Assembly: GCF_007741495.1 (NCBI RefSeq)
Contig: NZ_CP036262.1
Location: 4,898,001-4,962,000 of the forward strand
Length of the DNA stretch: 64,000 bases
Reading direction: 5' to 3'
Source: Roseimaritima multifibrata
GTDB lineage: Bacteria; Planctomycetota; Planctomycetia; Pirellulales; Pirellulaceae
The notes under the pieces were generated by a model. That model searched no databases. It saw only the letters and a list, made by a program, of their open reading frames with translations, and had not been told where the DNA came from. The position numbers and the translations under genes were made by a program. Shown here piece after piece: positions 8,869 through 18,832 of the stretch. Positions within the stretch are counted from its first letter, which is position 1. The number at the start of each line of letters is the position of its first letter.

Positions 8869-9993
8869 TTGAACACCATGCACACGATTTTCCTAGTTCT
8901 AATCGTCGCTCTTTTCGCAGGATCCCTGCTCAGTCTAAGCAGCAATCCGCATTGGTTGGTGAGAGGCTGGGACTTCCCTCGCGTCCAAATTGTGGCGATC
9001 GTTTTGGCGATCGTGATGATTCACTTCGCGGTCCATTCGTGGATTGCCCCCGCAACTCTCTTGATGCGTTGCCTGATTGTCGGTGTTGCGGCCACCTTGG
9101 TTGTCTGGCATGCATGTCGGATTTTTCCTTACACGCCGATCGCTGCGAATCAGGCCCAAAACGCCGCCGTAAAAGTACGGCATTCGGCTATCGTAAACGA
9201 TCGTCACCTGCGGTTGATTGTCTCCAACGTTCAGATGGAGAATCGATCATACGATTGCTGGCGAGAGGTCATTTGTTCTGCAAATCCAGATGTGATCATC
9301 GCGGTAGAAACCGACCAACACTGGCTTAACGAGATGGAGGCACTGTCCGATCGGTTTCCGTACAAAATCGTTCAGGCGCAGGACAACTACTACGGCATGG
9401 TGCTGTTATCGCGACTTGCAATAGAGACTCACGAAATACGGTTCTTGGTGGAAAACGATGTTCCTTCGATTGACGCCATGGTGGAATTGGCAAGCGGCGG
9501 GAAGGTACGCGTGATCGGAGTCCATCCACGACCTCCGGAGCCGGTTCGGGACAACGATGCAACAGCTAGAGACGCAGAGCTGGTCCTGTGGGCGAAGGAA
9601 CTAGAAAACTACCAAGGGCCCGTTGTCATTGGTGGCGATTTGAACGACGTCGCTTGGTCGCAGACAACACGATTGTTCCTACGAATAAGCGGTTTACTGG
9701 ATCCAAGGCGCGGGCGGGGCCTGTTCAGTACCTTCCACGCTAATCACTGGTGGATGCGTTTTCCGCTAGACCACATCTTTCACTCGACTCATTTCCGGAT
9801 CCGTGAAATCAAGCGTCTACCCAACGTAGGGTCCGATCACTTTCCCATGCTGATCGATCTGCAACAGGCCCCGCAGGACCCAAAAGAGAACAAGGTGCTG
9901 GCAGAGAAAGAGAATGACCAACAGGAAGCAAGCGAACGGATCGAACGTGCTTCGGCAAACAACGATTTAGCGGTTGTGCCCGCTAAATCGTAA
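8869..9993 (+). CDS. Membrane-anchored endonuclease/exonuclease/phosphatase family protein
   Basis: 374 residues. Three hydrophobic segments lie in residues 1-85, followed by an EEP domain (about 115-335). The motifs SNVQMEN, AVETDQHW (metal-binding Glu), GVHPRPP, GGDLNDVAW and the terminal GSDHFPM are the usual DNase I/sphingomyelinase-fold active-site pieces, with the His of GSDH and the Asp/Asn of GGDLND intact. The topology suggests the domain faces the periplasm. The substrate could be nucleic acid or a phospholipid head group. The last about 40 residues are charged and of low complexity. The end of the gene overlaps a hairpin at 9964-9989. Confidence 0.78.
   Translation: MNTMHTIFLVLIVALFAGSLLSLSSNPHWLVRGWDFPRVQIVAIVLAIVMIHFAVHSWIAPATLLMRCLIVGVAATLVVWHACRIFPYTPIAANQAQNAAVKVRHSAIVNDRHLRLIVSNVQMENRSYDCWREVICSANPDVIIAVETDQHWLNEMEALSDRFPYKIVQAQDNYYGMVLLSRLAIETHEIRFLVENDVPSIDAMVELASGGKVRVIGVHPRPPEPVRDNDATARDAELVLWAKELENYQGPVVIGGDLNDVAWSQTTRLFLRISGLLDPRRGRGLFSTFHANHWWMRFPLDHIFHSTHFRIREIKRLPNVGSDHFPMLIDLQQAPQDPKENKVLAEKENDQQEASERIERASANNDLAVVPAKS
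9964..9989. terminator. Hairpin overlapping the end of the EEP gene
   Basis: Perfect 9-bp arms GATTTAGCG and CGCTAAATC enclose an 8-base loop and run to within 4 bp of the stop codon. No T tract follows, so termination is only a guess. Confidence 0.35.
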
Positions 9994-10034
9994 GAGGGTT
10001 CTGATAACGTTCCACGGCGGATATGCCGGTGGAA

Positions 10035-11453
10035 TTATCGGCTAGCGTTGGCGTTGGCAGCTTCATACGCATCATGTCCGGTCGACTTGCCCGGCAAGAC
10101 GGGATGCTGTTGGGCTGGCAGGAACGCTGCATGCTGTGCAATGATTTCTTGGTACTTTGGCAACGAAGCCAAATTCGTCCACTCATTTGGATCTTCGTCC
10201 AAGTCATAAAGTTCCTGCGAGCCATCGTGGTACTGAATGAATCGATACCGTTCAGAGCGAATCGAAAAATTTCCTAAACCAAAACTGGTGATGGCCGGAT
10301 GGTTCCAAGTTTGTTTCGGATTCTTCATTAACCCGGTAAGGCTCTGACCTTCCTGAGCATCATCCTTTGGCAGACCAGCCAAATCCAAAAGCGTTGGAAA
10401 CACATCCAATAGTTCAGCAGGTTGACGGCAACGTTGATCGCTCTTGTATCCAGGGGCCGCGATCACCAAAGGCACCCGAGTCCCATCTTCCCACAACGAG
10501 CGTTTCGCCCAGCGTTGTTTCTCTCCCAAGTGAAATCCATGGTCCGAAAACAATACGATGATCGTGTTGTTCGAATACTCGCTTGATTCCAATTCGTCCA
10601 AAACCAATCCCAAGCAATAATCTGCAAACGTCACCGAGGCGAGATAAGCCTGGACGGCATGCTCCCACTGCCCAGCTTCCGTCATCCACTGATGGGTTGG
10701 TGAGACATGTTTAAGATTGGTCAGATCAATCGCGTACTGACTGAGGTCGTCACGGTCATCATCCCGTACGAGCGGCAATTGAATCTTATCTCGAGGGTGC
10801 AAATCAAACCATTTTTGCGGAGCGTACATCGGTACGTGCGGCCGATAAAAACCAACCCCCATAAAAAACGGTTTGTCATGTTTCTTCTTCAGTTGTTCCA
10901 CAGCCCATTCCGCACCATTTAGGTCGGGCATCATCGAATCTTCTGCAGGGAAAGCGCCCCAATCCCAAAGTGGATGCCCGTGCGGCTGCGAGATTTTCTT
11001 TTCGGGACGTGGGCCGAATCCACCGGAAGGATGGTATTCCTGAAAGAACCGGCGGTCTCCGGTGTGAAAAATCTTTCCCGTTGCCATCGTTTTGTACCCG
11101 TTGTCGGCAAAAACTTCGGGCAACGTTTTGACGCCTTTAAGAACCGGTGCCTGTCTTAAATCAGGGGCAAGGAAATAGATTCCGGTTGTATGCGGATATC
11201 GTCCCGTCATCATGCTTGCCCGTGAAGGATTACAGACAGGCGACTGGCAATGGGCGTTCTCAAACAACGTTCCCATCGCAGCCAAGCGATCGATGTTGGG
11301 CGTTAAAGCCTGAGGGTGGCCGCCCAGGACACCGACCCAATCATTCAGGTCATCGATAGAAATCAGTAAGACGTTGGGCTTATCCGCAGAAAACGCGGGT
11401 ACCCAAATCGTGCTTAGCACGAACAGTAACATCAATCGGGTCATGGCAGCCAA
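10035..11453 (-). CDS. Secreted sulfatase (iduronate-2-sulfatase-like)
   Basis: 472 residues with a signal peptide (residues 1-22). The sulfatase signature CNPSRASMMTGRYP starts at Cys74, the residue converted to formylglycine. PNVLLISIDDLND near the N-terminus holds the paired metal-binding Asp. LFSDHGFHLGEKQRWAKRSLWEDGTRVPLV supplies the second metal site (DH) and catalytic Lys/His. The architecture matches iduronate-2-sulfatase-like members, which remove 2-O-sulfate from uronates in sulfated polysaccharides. It is divergent from the next sulfatase with about 360 bp between. A start at Met4 (11444) is also possible. An active enzyme is expected. Confidence 0.88.
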   Translation of the reverse strand: MAAMTRLMLLFVLSTIWVPAFSADKPNVLLISIDDLNDWVGVLGGHPQALTPNIDRLAAMGTLFENAHCQSPVCNPSRASMMTGRYPHTTGIYFLAPDLRQAPVLKGVKTLPEVFADNGYKTMATGKIFHTGDRRFFQEYHPSGGFGPRPEKKISQPHGHPLWDWGAFPAEDSMMPDLNGAEWAVEQLKKKHDKPFFMGVGFYRPHVPMYAPQKWFDLHPRDKIQLPLVRDDDRDDLSQYAIDLTNLKHVSPTHQWMTEAGQWEHAVQAYLASVTFADYCLGLVLDELESSEYSNNTIIVLFSDHGFHLGEKQRWAKRSLWEDGTRVPLVIAAPGYKSDQRCRQPAELLDVFPTLLDLAGLPKDDAQEGQSLTGLMKNPKQTWNHPAITSFGLGNFSIRSERYRFIQYHDGSQELYDLDEDPNEWTNLASLPKYQEIIAQHAAFLPAQQHPVLPGKSTGHDAYEAANANASR

Positions 11454-11812
11454 AGTGGTATGACGAGAGGCAGTTTGTAAGCTACCAGCCTACTTCAAAC
11501 GAGCGTTCCTTTCACGAGGCGGGAAGAAAACGAATGCGACTTTCCACACCCCCGCTACCCGCACAAGGGGCTCTGGCCGCCCCCTCCATGCAATTAGGAT
11601 GCCCCCCCAAGCGAACGACAAGGAGGTTTCCCCCCTCAGACTAGCCAATAGAATACGGCGGTAGACGGCTCGTCAAATTACTCAATTTTGATTGCAAAAA
11701 AACGAGTTCGTCAGCCTAAAATGAAACGGTCCAAGAACGTTTCCCTGGCCTCCCTTACGATCTACGGGGCCTGCCCGGCAAATCCTACCAACCTGCTACT
11801 CTGATCCGCCTC
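11454..11812. other. Intergenic region between divergent sulfatase genes
   Basis: 359 bp with several C-rich runs (11570-11630) and an A-rich stretch near 11696. It must contain promoters for both sulfatases, but no recognisable operator or hairpin was found. Confidence 0.4.
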
Positions 11813-13798
11813 GTGACCAAAAACTGCCCCCCAAGCCTCTCCTTGCGTTCTCTTCTCCTGCCGGTTGTGCTGGCCGGGCTTTCAGCGGGCTTCACGGCCG
11901 AATCCGTGACGTGTGCAGAGCCGCGACCAAACGTCGTTTTCATTTTGGCGGACGATCTTGGGTGGAGTGATACAACGCTCTATGGCACTACCACTTTTTA
12001 TAAGACCCCCAACATCGAGCGATTAGCGACTCGGGGGATGACATTTACTCATGCGTACGCTTCCAGCCCCCTCTGTTCGCCGACTCGCTCGGCGATCCTG
12101 ACAGGGTTAAGCCCTGCAAGAACAGGGATCACCACCCCTAACTGCCATCTGCCTCAGGTCATCCTCAAGGCGACAGAGACTCAGACCGGGCCGCCCAATC
12201 AAAAAACGACTTCTCCTCGGTCAACGTCTCGACTGAATACCGACTACTACACGCTGGCTGAAATGTTCAAAGCGAATGGCTATGCCACGGGCCATTTCGG
12301 AAAGTGGCACCTGGGCGCAGCCCCTTATTCGCCTCTTGAACACGGCTTTGATGTCGACGTTCCTCACTGGCCAGGGCCCGGTCCGGCGGGCAGTTATGTC
12401 GCCCCATGGCGATTCCCTGATTTTGATCCCAACACGCCCTCGGAGCATATCGAAGATCGGATGGCGTCCGAGGCGGTAGCCTTCATGGAAACGCATCAGC
12501 GTGAACCTTTTTTCTTGAACTACTGGATGTTCAGTGTGCATGCCCCCTTCGACGCTAAACAAAACATCATCGATAAATATCGTCAGTCGGTCGATCCTAA
12601 AAACCCACAACGCTCGCCGACTTATGCGGCAATGATCGAAAGCATGGACGACGCGGTTGGAACGCTTCTGGATACTTTGGATCGCTTGAACATTGCGGAC
12701 AACACCATCATCGTGTTTGCTTCGGACAATGGAGGGAACATGTATAACGAAGTCGATGGCACCAGCCCGACCAGCAATCATCCTCTGCTAGGCGGAAAAG
12801 CGACAATGTATGAAGGAGGCGTGCGTGGTCCCGCCATCGTTGTCGATCCCAAACGGGTTGCAGCCAACACACGAAGCGACGAAGTGATCCAGAGCAGCGA
12901 CTTTTACCCCACATTTTTAGAACGACTGTCGATTGAACCTCAACCAAACCAAAAGTTTGATGGGATTAGCATCGTCCCCGCGTTGGAAGGCAAATCGCTC
13001 AATCGTGACGCCATCTTCACCTACTTTCCACACAACCCACCGGTTCCTGATTGGATGCCTCCGGCGGTCAGCGTTCACCAGGACGACTGGAAATTGATCC
13101 GTATTTTTCACGGCGGCGAAGCGGGGGCTCACCGATACAAACTGTTCAACCTTGCCGACGACATTGGCGAACAGAATGATCTATCTGCCAAACATCCCGA
13201 ACGCGTGAAGGCAATGGATGCGTTGATCGAGAACTTCTTGGTCGATACGCAAGCCGCTCGGCCGCTTCGGAATCAAAAATTTGATCCGGCGAAGTACCGT
13301 CCCGAACAGGAAGGCATCGGCAGGATCCGCAACAATCCCAAGCCGAACCCAAATTCAAAACCTTCTCAAAAAGTCAAAAAACCGCTCGGCCCTCCGGTTG
13401 CTGGGTGGCAACCGGCAGGGACCAGCGAACTGACTTTGGCAGACAAAAAACTGATCGTAAAATCGACAGGCGGCGATCCCTATTTCAGCCAACGATTGCC
13501 AACCCCGGTCGCACCACAAAAGCTCACACTCCGGTTTTCGATGATCTCTAACGCAGCGGGGAAAGGGCAAGTCTTCTGGCAAGAAACCGGAATCGTCCCC
13601 GCATACTTCCGCGACCGCAGCACCCCGTTTACGGCACTGCATGACGGTGCGATTCATGAGTACGCGGTCGAACTAAATCCAAAAAAATCCGTGGAAGGCA
13701 TTCGGATTGACCCGGCGACCGGAAAGGGCCCCATGACCATTTGGAACATTCGGTTGACCACTGCCACAGGCGAAGTGCTCCATCGTTTTGCTCCCTAA
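11813..13798 (+). CDS. Secreted sulfatase with C-terminal beta domain
   Basis: 661 residues from a GTG codon; this start gives a proper signal peptide (to about Ala35). [15 protein letters not shown] carries the metal-binding Asp pair, and [11 protein letters not shown] (Cys88) is an intact CxPxR formylglycine site. HFGKWHLG and FASDNGG complete the active site. Residues from about 490 form an extra region (Lys/Pro linker, then a domain with GKGQVFWQE) seen in many planctomycete sulfatases and probably a carbohydrate-binding fold. It lies 174 bp before another sulfatase on the same strand. The substrate is presumably a sulfated glycan. Confidence 0.87.
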   Translation: MTKNCPPSLSLRSLLLPVVLAGLSAGFTAESVTCAEPRPNVVFILADDLGWSDTTLYGTTTFYKTPNIERLATRGMTFTHAYASSPLCSPTRSAILTGLSPARTGITTPNCHLPQVILKATETQTGPPNQKTTSPRSTSRLNTDYYTLAEMFKANGYATGHFGKWHLGAAPYSPLEHGFDVDVPHWPGPGPAGSYVAPWRFPDFDPNTPSEHIEDRMASEAVAFMETHQREPFFLNYWMFSVHAPFDAKQNIIDKYRQSVDPKNPQRSPTYAAMIESMDDAVGTLLDTLDRLNIADNTIIVFASDNGGNMYNEVDGTSPTSNHPLLGGKATMYEGGVRGPAIVVDPKRVAANTRSDEVIQSSDFYPTFLERLSIEPQPNQKFDGISIVPALEGKSLNRDAIFTYFPHNPPVPDWMPPAVSVHQDDWKLIRIFHGGEAGAHRYKLFNLADDIGEQNDLSAKHPERVKAMDALIENFLVDTQAARPLRNQKFDPAKYRPEQEGIGRIRNNPKPNPNSKPSQKVKKPLGPPVAGWQPAGTSELTLADKKLIVKSTGGDPYFSQRLPTPVAPQKLTLRFSMISNAAGKGQVFWQETGIVPAYFRDRSTPFTALHDGAIHEYAVELNPKKSVEGIRIDPATGKGPMTIWNIRLTTATGEVLHRFAP

Positions 13799-13972
13799 CC
13801 CGCCATACTGCGGATTACCAGGAAACCATGGAATAAGATAATCCGTGGACCTGTCCGCTGTCGGACCGCCCCCACTAAAACGACATTCCCCAGCGTCCCA
13901 CCGACCATCCCCATACAAACCACTCCAAAGAAACATACCCTCCCCCAAAACTTAAACCGACACAATTTACCA

Positions 13973-15361
13973 ATGAAAAACAATACAACATTCGCCATTC
14001 TTACGGTGGTGGTTGCCTGCTTCCTACCCAGTGCGAGGGCAACCGACAGCCCTCCTAACATCGTTATGATTCTCTCGGACGACCAGTCTTGGACGGATTA
14101 TGGATTCATGGGACACGAAGCAATACGCACTCCCAACCTTGATCAATTGGCAAAAGAAAGTGCGACGTTTGAACGTGGCTACGTCCCGACAGCACTGTGC
14201 CGACCTTCGTTGGCGACCCTAATCACAGGTCTCTATTCCCATCAAAACGGAATCACGGGAAATGATCCAGCAGCAACCGCAGCGAACCGGATGTATCAGC
14301 AGCAAACGGGGACGGATCCTCGCGAGCTACTGATTTCCAACATCGACCAACATCCAACGCTGCCGCAAATGCTAGGCGAACGGGGGTACCTTAGTTTTCA
14401 ATCTGGCAAATGGTGGGAAGGGAATTATCAACGAGGCGGATTTACTGCTGGGATGACTCGAGGTTTTCCGAAACCCGGAGGCCGACATGGCGACGACGGG
14501 TTAGCAATTGGGCGTACTGGAATGGCCCCGGTTAACGCGTTTATTGATAGTGCGACCGAACAAGACAAACCGTTCCTGCTTTGGTACGCGCCATTCCTAC
14601 CCCACACTCCACACAATCCTCCTCAACGCATTCTGAACAAATACGCACAACCTGGACGCTCTGAATCGGTCGCGAAGTACTACGCAATGTGCGACTGGTT
14701 TGACGAAACATGCGGGCAGTTACTAGACAAATTGGACGAAAAGGGCATTTCGGAAAACACGTTAGTGGTTTATGTCACCGACAATGGTTGGATCCAAGAC
14801 CCCAACGGCAAGGGATACACAGAACGCTCCAAGCGCAGCCCCTATGAAGCCGGCACACGGACTCCGATCATGTTCCGCTGGCCCGGAAAAATCACGCCGA
14901 CGATGCGTAATGAACTTTGCAGCAGCATCGATATTGTGCCGACTATCTTGGCTGCCGCAGGAGCGAAAATCCCCGCCAATCTTCCGGGGTTAAACCTCTT
15001 ACCCAATCTTGAGCAGGACACTCCAATCGATCGCGACACCATCTATGGCGAATCTTTTGCACATGACATCGCGGACATCCAGAACCCACAGGCTTCGCTG
15101 CTGTACCGCTGGGTGATTCAAGGTAACGACAAGTTATTGCTTACGTACGACGGAGATACGGGAAAAATGAGATTCCCCCCAAAGGATGGCAAGCCTCAAC
15201 TATTTGATCTAAAAAAGGACCCTCATGAAATGAAGAATCTGGCTTCCCAGCGGCCGCAACGGGTCGAAGAGTTAAACCAATTGATCGAAAATTGGTACCC
15301 TGTTACCGAACGAACTGCCGGAAGGATTGCAAGTCAGCCGGCCCCCAAACAAAGCAAATAA
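13973..15361 (+). CDS. Sulfatase-family protein with variant CRPSL site
   Basis: 462 residues with a signal peptide ending near Ala23. The alkaline-phosphatase-like fold is clear: PNIVMILSDDQSWTD (metal Asp pair), SGKWWEGNY, VVYVTDNGWIQDPN and the Lys of SKRSPYEAGTRTP. The nucleophile region reads CRPSLATLITG (Cys76), so the Arg of the CxPxR consensus, needed both for formylglycine generation and in the active site, is Leu80. It may therefore be unmodified and act as another hydrolase, or belong to a subfamily that tolerates Leu. It sits between an intact sulfatase and a glycosidase-like gene, so it probably works in the same glycan pathway. Confidence 0.85.
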   Translation: MKNNTTFAILTVVVACFLPSARATDSPPNIVMILSDDQSWTDYGFMGHEAIRTPNLDQLAKESATFERGYVPTALCRPSLATLITGLYSHQNGITGNDPAATAANRMYQQQTGTDPRELLISNIDQHPTLPQMLGERGYLSFQSGKWWEGNYQRGGFTAGMTRGFPKPGGRHGDDGLAIGRTGMAPVNAFIDSATEQDKPFLLWYAPFLPHTPHNPPQRILNKYAQPGRSESVAKYYAMCDWFDETCGQLLDKLDEKGISENTLVVYVTDNGWIQDPNGKGYTERSKRSPYEAGTRTPIMFRWPGKITPTMRNELCSSIDIVPTILAAAGAKIPANLPGLNLLPNLEQDTPIDRDTIYGESFAHDIADIQNPQASLLYRWVIQGNDKLLLTYDGDTGKMRFPPKDGKPQLFDLKKDPHEMKNLASQRPQRVEELNQLIENWYPVTERTAGRIASQPAPKQSK

Positions 15362-15384
15362 AAGATCGAACCGTTTGCTTTCCT

Positions 15385-15416
15385 GGTAAAGGATCCGCAC
15401 AAAAGGGTCCTTTACC
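15385..15416. terminator. Hairpin after the CRPSL sulfatase gene
   Basis: Arms GGTAAAGGATCC and GGGTCCTTTACC pair over 12 bp with one wobble and an 8-base loop, 24 bp after the stop codon. The T tract is missing. Confidence 0.4.
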
Positions 15417-15499
15417 GTCGCACGGAAACTCTCCCCTCCAAGTCTCCCGCCCAATCTGTCGCCCTACCTCCAAACCCTCAAAAACCTCTAAAGCCTCCC

Positions 15500-17608
15500 A
15501 TGCTTCGTCCGATAGCTTTCGTCCTTGGGCTCGCCTGCGCCTGCATTCTTTCCGCAAACGAAAAGGACTCCGCGAAACCGATCGCGTGCACGGTCACTGC
15601 ATTTTCACCCGACTTCGCGAAAAGCGTTAAGAGTGAACACGGGACCATTGAAATTCATGATTCCACTTCGCTGTTAGTGACTCCCCAATCGCCGATCACG
15701 GCGGGAAGCTGGGTGTTGGAACTTGAATATTTCTGCGTGGGTGATGTGGAGGAGATGCGTTTGCTACCGGGTCCCCAGTTCGCCAAAGACCATTCCATTG
15801 CACTTGAGCCATTTGGGCATAGCGAAGTCTTTACGCTTTATCGAGCCGAATTGGTCGCATCAGAAACCTTTCCGATCGCGGAGGCCAAATCGTTGCGATG
15901 GGATTTACGCATGAAACCCGATACAAAACTGCAGATTCGCAACCTCCATTTGCGGCGAAAGCGAGCTGGGGAATTTTCATCGGATTCCAATCAATCAAAA
16001 TTCGTCGCAACGGCGGAGGCTCTGGAAACGTACCTAGCGAAGTCGTTCGACAGTCGGATCCTTGATGTCCGTGTTGGCGAGCAGGACATTACGATCTCTG
16101 GCACCGTCAGCGGATCGCCGGACAATGTCTTCATTGGCGAAATCCCAATGGAAACCTTGGTCTCGGCGAGCTCACCTTACCGATCGACAACGGCGGTTTC
16201 TATCGACGAAAAAGGCAATTTCACCACACGTGTGCAACGATTGATCACCTTCGAAGACCGACAACTGGACCGGCTCACTTCTCGCTGGCAACTGCTCCGT
16301 CGTAATCCCAACGGCGACGAAGCGATTAGCCACGCGCGTTACGCTCAATCCGTCTACTGTGAATCGCCTGACCTAAGAGAAGTGCAACCGGCGTCGAAAA
16401 AAGGATTAGGCGGTTGGTCTGCCCGCCGCGCCCCCTCCCTCGAAAACGAAATTGCGGACCTCGGGATCACCGCACTAACCGTCAACTTGGCGGCGCTTCA
16501 GCAATACGTATCGACGAAGCCAACGGAGGGCTCGACTCCGATTCATTGGCAGGGACGAACGTACTACGCCAACGAAAAAAGGCTGCGGGGGCTGGATCAA
16601 ACTTTTCTTGAAGCCGAAAAACATGGAGCACTCGTTTCTGCGATTCTGCTGATCACCAACCCAAAATCAAAAGGGGACAGCGACGCCCATTTGTTGGCTC
16701 ATCCCGATGCCGACCCCAGTGGCACGTTCGCGATGCCAGCCGTTACGTCGCCCGATGGGATTGCCTACTACGGAGCCATTTTGAATTTCATGGCGAAACG
16801 CTGGTCGAAGGACAATGGCGAACACGGACGAGTCCATCACTGGATCGTGCACAACGAAGTTGACTTCGGATGGGTGTGGACCAATGCTGGCCGACAATCC
16901 GACATCACCTACATGGATCTCTACCAACGCTCGATGCGTCTGACCGACCTAATTGCTCGTCAATATGATCCCTATGCTCGGTCGTGGATCACGCTTACGC
17001 ATCACTGGGCAGAACCGGGAACCAAAGATGGATACGGGTCCAAGCGAATGCTGGACCTGCTGGTTCGTTTTTGCCAAGCCGAAGGAGATTTCCCTTGGGG
17101 TTTGGCGCACCACCCCTATCCGCAAAACCTGTTCAACCCCAGAACCTGGGAGGATCACCAAGCAACATTCAGTTTTGAAACGCCCAAGATTACGCCTAAA
17201 AACTTAGAGGTATTAGATGCATACATGAAATTGCCCAAGATGCGTTATCAAGGCGAAGTGCGGCCCGTTCATCTTTCAGAAAACGGATTCAATTCGAAAG
17301 ACTATTCGGAAAAATCACTGCAAGACCAAGCTGCGGGAATGGCGTTGGCCTGGAAGAAAATACAGAGCCTCTCCTCGATAAAATCGTGGCAATATCACAA
17401 CTGGATCGACAATCGACATGAGGGTGGGTTAAGAATCGGGCTGCGGAAATTCCCGGATGACGAGAAGGAGCCGCTTGGCAAGAAACCGATTTGGTTTTTA
17501 TACCAAGCACTCGGGACCCCTGAGGAAGATTTGCAGGCAGACAAGTACCTGAAGACGATCGGGATCGATTCGTGGGACCAGGTCTTACATAAAGAAGTAA
17601 TCCGCTAG
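15500..17608 (+). CDS. Secreted clan GH-A-like glycoside hydrolase (DUF5722-like)
   Basis: 702 residues with a signal peptide (cleavage near Ala19). An N-terminal beta-rich region (20-290) precedes a probable TIM barrel. In the barrel, HNEVDFGW places Glu453 after Asn, as for the acid/base of clan A at the end of strand 4, and HLSENGF places Glu594 as the nucleophile at the end of strand 7. HHWAEPG and WGLAHHPYPQN are likely substrate-side loops. The overall pattern resembles DUF5722 proteins; this name is from memory and not checked. It is the last gene of the sulfatase group and probably cleaves the desulfated glycan outside the cytoplasm. Confidence 0.65.
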   Translation: MLRPIAFVLGLACACILSANEKDSAKPIACTVTAFSPDFAKSVKSEHGTIEIHDSTSLLVTPQSPITAGSWVLELEYFCVGDVEEMRLLPGPQFAKDHSIALEPFGHSEVFTLYRAELVASETFPIAEAKSLRWDLRMKPDTKLQIRNLHLRRKRAGEFSSDSNQSKFVATAEALETYLAKSFDSRILDVRVGEQDITISGTVSGSPDNVFIGEIPMETLVSASSPYRSTTAVSIDEKGNFTTRVQRLITFEDRQLDRLTSRWQLLRRNPNGDEAISHARYAQSVYCESPDLREVQPASKKGLGGWSARRAPSLENEIADLGITALTVNLAALQQYVSTKPTEGSTPIHWQGRTYYANEKRLRGLDQTFLEAEKHGALVSAILLITNPKSKGDSDAHLLAHPDADPSGTFAMPAVTSPDGIAYYGAILNFMAKRWSKDNGEHGRVHHWIVHNEVDFGWVWTNAGRQSDITYMDLYQRSMRLTDLIARQYDPYARSWITLTHHWAEPGTKDGYGSKRMLDLLVRFCQAEGDFPWGLAHHPYPQNLFNPRTWEDHQATFSFETPKITPKNLEVLDAYMKLPKMRYQGEVRPVHLSENGFNSKDYSEKSLQDQAAGMALAWKKIQSLSSIKSWQYHNWIDNRHEGGLRIGLRKFPDDEKEPLGKKPIWFLYQALGTPEEDLQADKYLKTIGIDSWDQVLHKEVIR

Positions 17609-17855
17609 GCAATGTTGACCGGGATTGGATAGTGTCGCCATTCGCGCGGGATGTGAAATCGAATGGTGATTCATTAACGATCTCTAGAACGGTTCGCATT
17701 GGTTCTGCCCGGCATTTAACGAGGCCGACTCTTCGGGCACGCAGGCTGTCGCAATCCCAACCCGCTGCGCGAACGAGGGATTGCAGACCGTGGTCCTAGT
17801 TCCTCGGTTACGTTTTTTGAAGTTGCGTGTTTTGGAGTGGGCTACTTTGCTTCCG

Positions 17856-17988
17856 CCGGGCTTGTCCCGGTCCGGGGCAACAACTGGCAGCTACCCCCAT
17901 GCCTCTTTGCTAATTCATCCTTCTCCGCCAGCCTTTTGATCGCCCAATAAGGTAGCTGCCAGTTGCGAGCCCGCCGGGGCAAGCCCGG
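17856..17988. repeat. Long imperfect inverted repeat
   Basis: AACTGGCAGCTACC (17882-17895) is repeated inverted at 17951-17964, and CCGGGCTTG (17856-17864) is inverted at 17980-17988, giving a nested palindrome of 133 bp. Its right arm (GCCGGGGCAAGCCCGG then AAACGGAACTCT) has a partial copy near 61815-61855, so it is a dispersed element. Confidence 0.7.
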
Positions 17989-18180
17989 AAACGGAACTCT
18001 GGATACTTGGAGCTAAAAAGGTGCTGGAAAAGCCGAATGATTTGAGGCATCCGCAAGAGTACGGAAATCAGGACGATTGACCACAGCAATCACCTTAAAA
18101 AGCGCAACATCAAAACTCACGCTGCGGGTTGGGATTTTCGGATGCATCGTCGATTAAACATTCTTCCCGGACGCAATCGA

Positions 18181-18811
18181 TCGCCCGCGGCGTTGGCAGT
18201 TGCTCGGCGTCGTTTGGTTGATCGCGGAGTCTTGGGCTGTGTTGCCGGACGGCTCGCGCCGTTCCGCTAAGATTGCCGCGTGGCGTTGGCAGATGCTCGG
18301 CGGCGTTTGGTGGATCGCGGAGCCGTGGGCTGTGTTGCCGGACGGCTCGCGCCGTTCCGCTAAGATTGCCCGCGGCGTTGGCAGATGCTCGGCGTCGTTT
18401 GGTTGATCGCGGAGTCGTGGGTTGTGTTGCCGGACGGCTCGCGCCGTTCCGCTAAGATTGCCGCGCGGCGTTGGCAGTTGCTCGGCGGCGTTTGGTTGAT
18501 CGCGGAGTCTTGGGTTGTATTGCCGGACGGCTCGCGCCGTTCCGCTAAGATTGCCGCGCGGCGTTGGCAGTTGCTCGGCGTCGTTTGGTTGATCGCGGAG
18601 CCTTGGGTTGTGTTGCCGGACGACTCGCGCCGTTCCGCTAAGATTGCCGCGCGGCGTTGGCAGATGCTCGGCGTCGTTTGGTTGATCGCGGAGCCTTGGG
18701 TTGTGTTGCCGGACGGCTCGCGTCGTTCCGCTAAGATTGCCCGCGGCGTTGGCAGTTGCTCGGCGGTGTTTGGTTGATCGCGGAGCCTTGGTGTGTGTTG
18801 CCGGACGACCC
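18181..18811. repeat. Tandem array, about 7 copies of a 92/93-bp unit
   Basis: Units start at 18191, 18284, 18376, 18469, 18562, 18655 and 18747; the last is cut short near 18811. The recurring core includes CGTTGGCAG, TTTGGTTGATCGCGGAG and GCCGGACGGCTCGCGCCGT followed by TCCGCTAAGATTGCC. Copies are over 90% identical by eye, with a few substitutions and a 1-bp indel. There are no unique spacers. The array ends 22 bp from the stop codon of fmdB. Confidence 0.9.
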
Positions 18812-18832
18812 CTGTGCTTGCTTTGATTCTAT

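Larger units (their letters stand above)
17609..18832. other. 1.2-kb gene-free region with repeats
   Basis: No convincing gene on either strand. It contains the long palindrome at 17856-17988 and the tandem array at 18181-18811. Open frames across the array arise only because most units are 93 bp, a multiple of three. Confidence 0.7.

Noticed and set aside
18200-18777. Repeated protein frames in the 93-bp array
   Set aside because: They exist because most units are a multiple of three long; the frame breaks at the 92-bp units, and there is no start context or family match.
18181-18811. CRISPR array
   Set aside because: The unit is 92-93 bp with no unique spacers and no cas gene; it is a plain tandem array.
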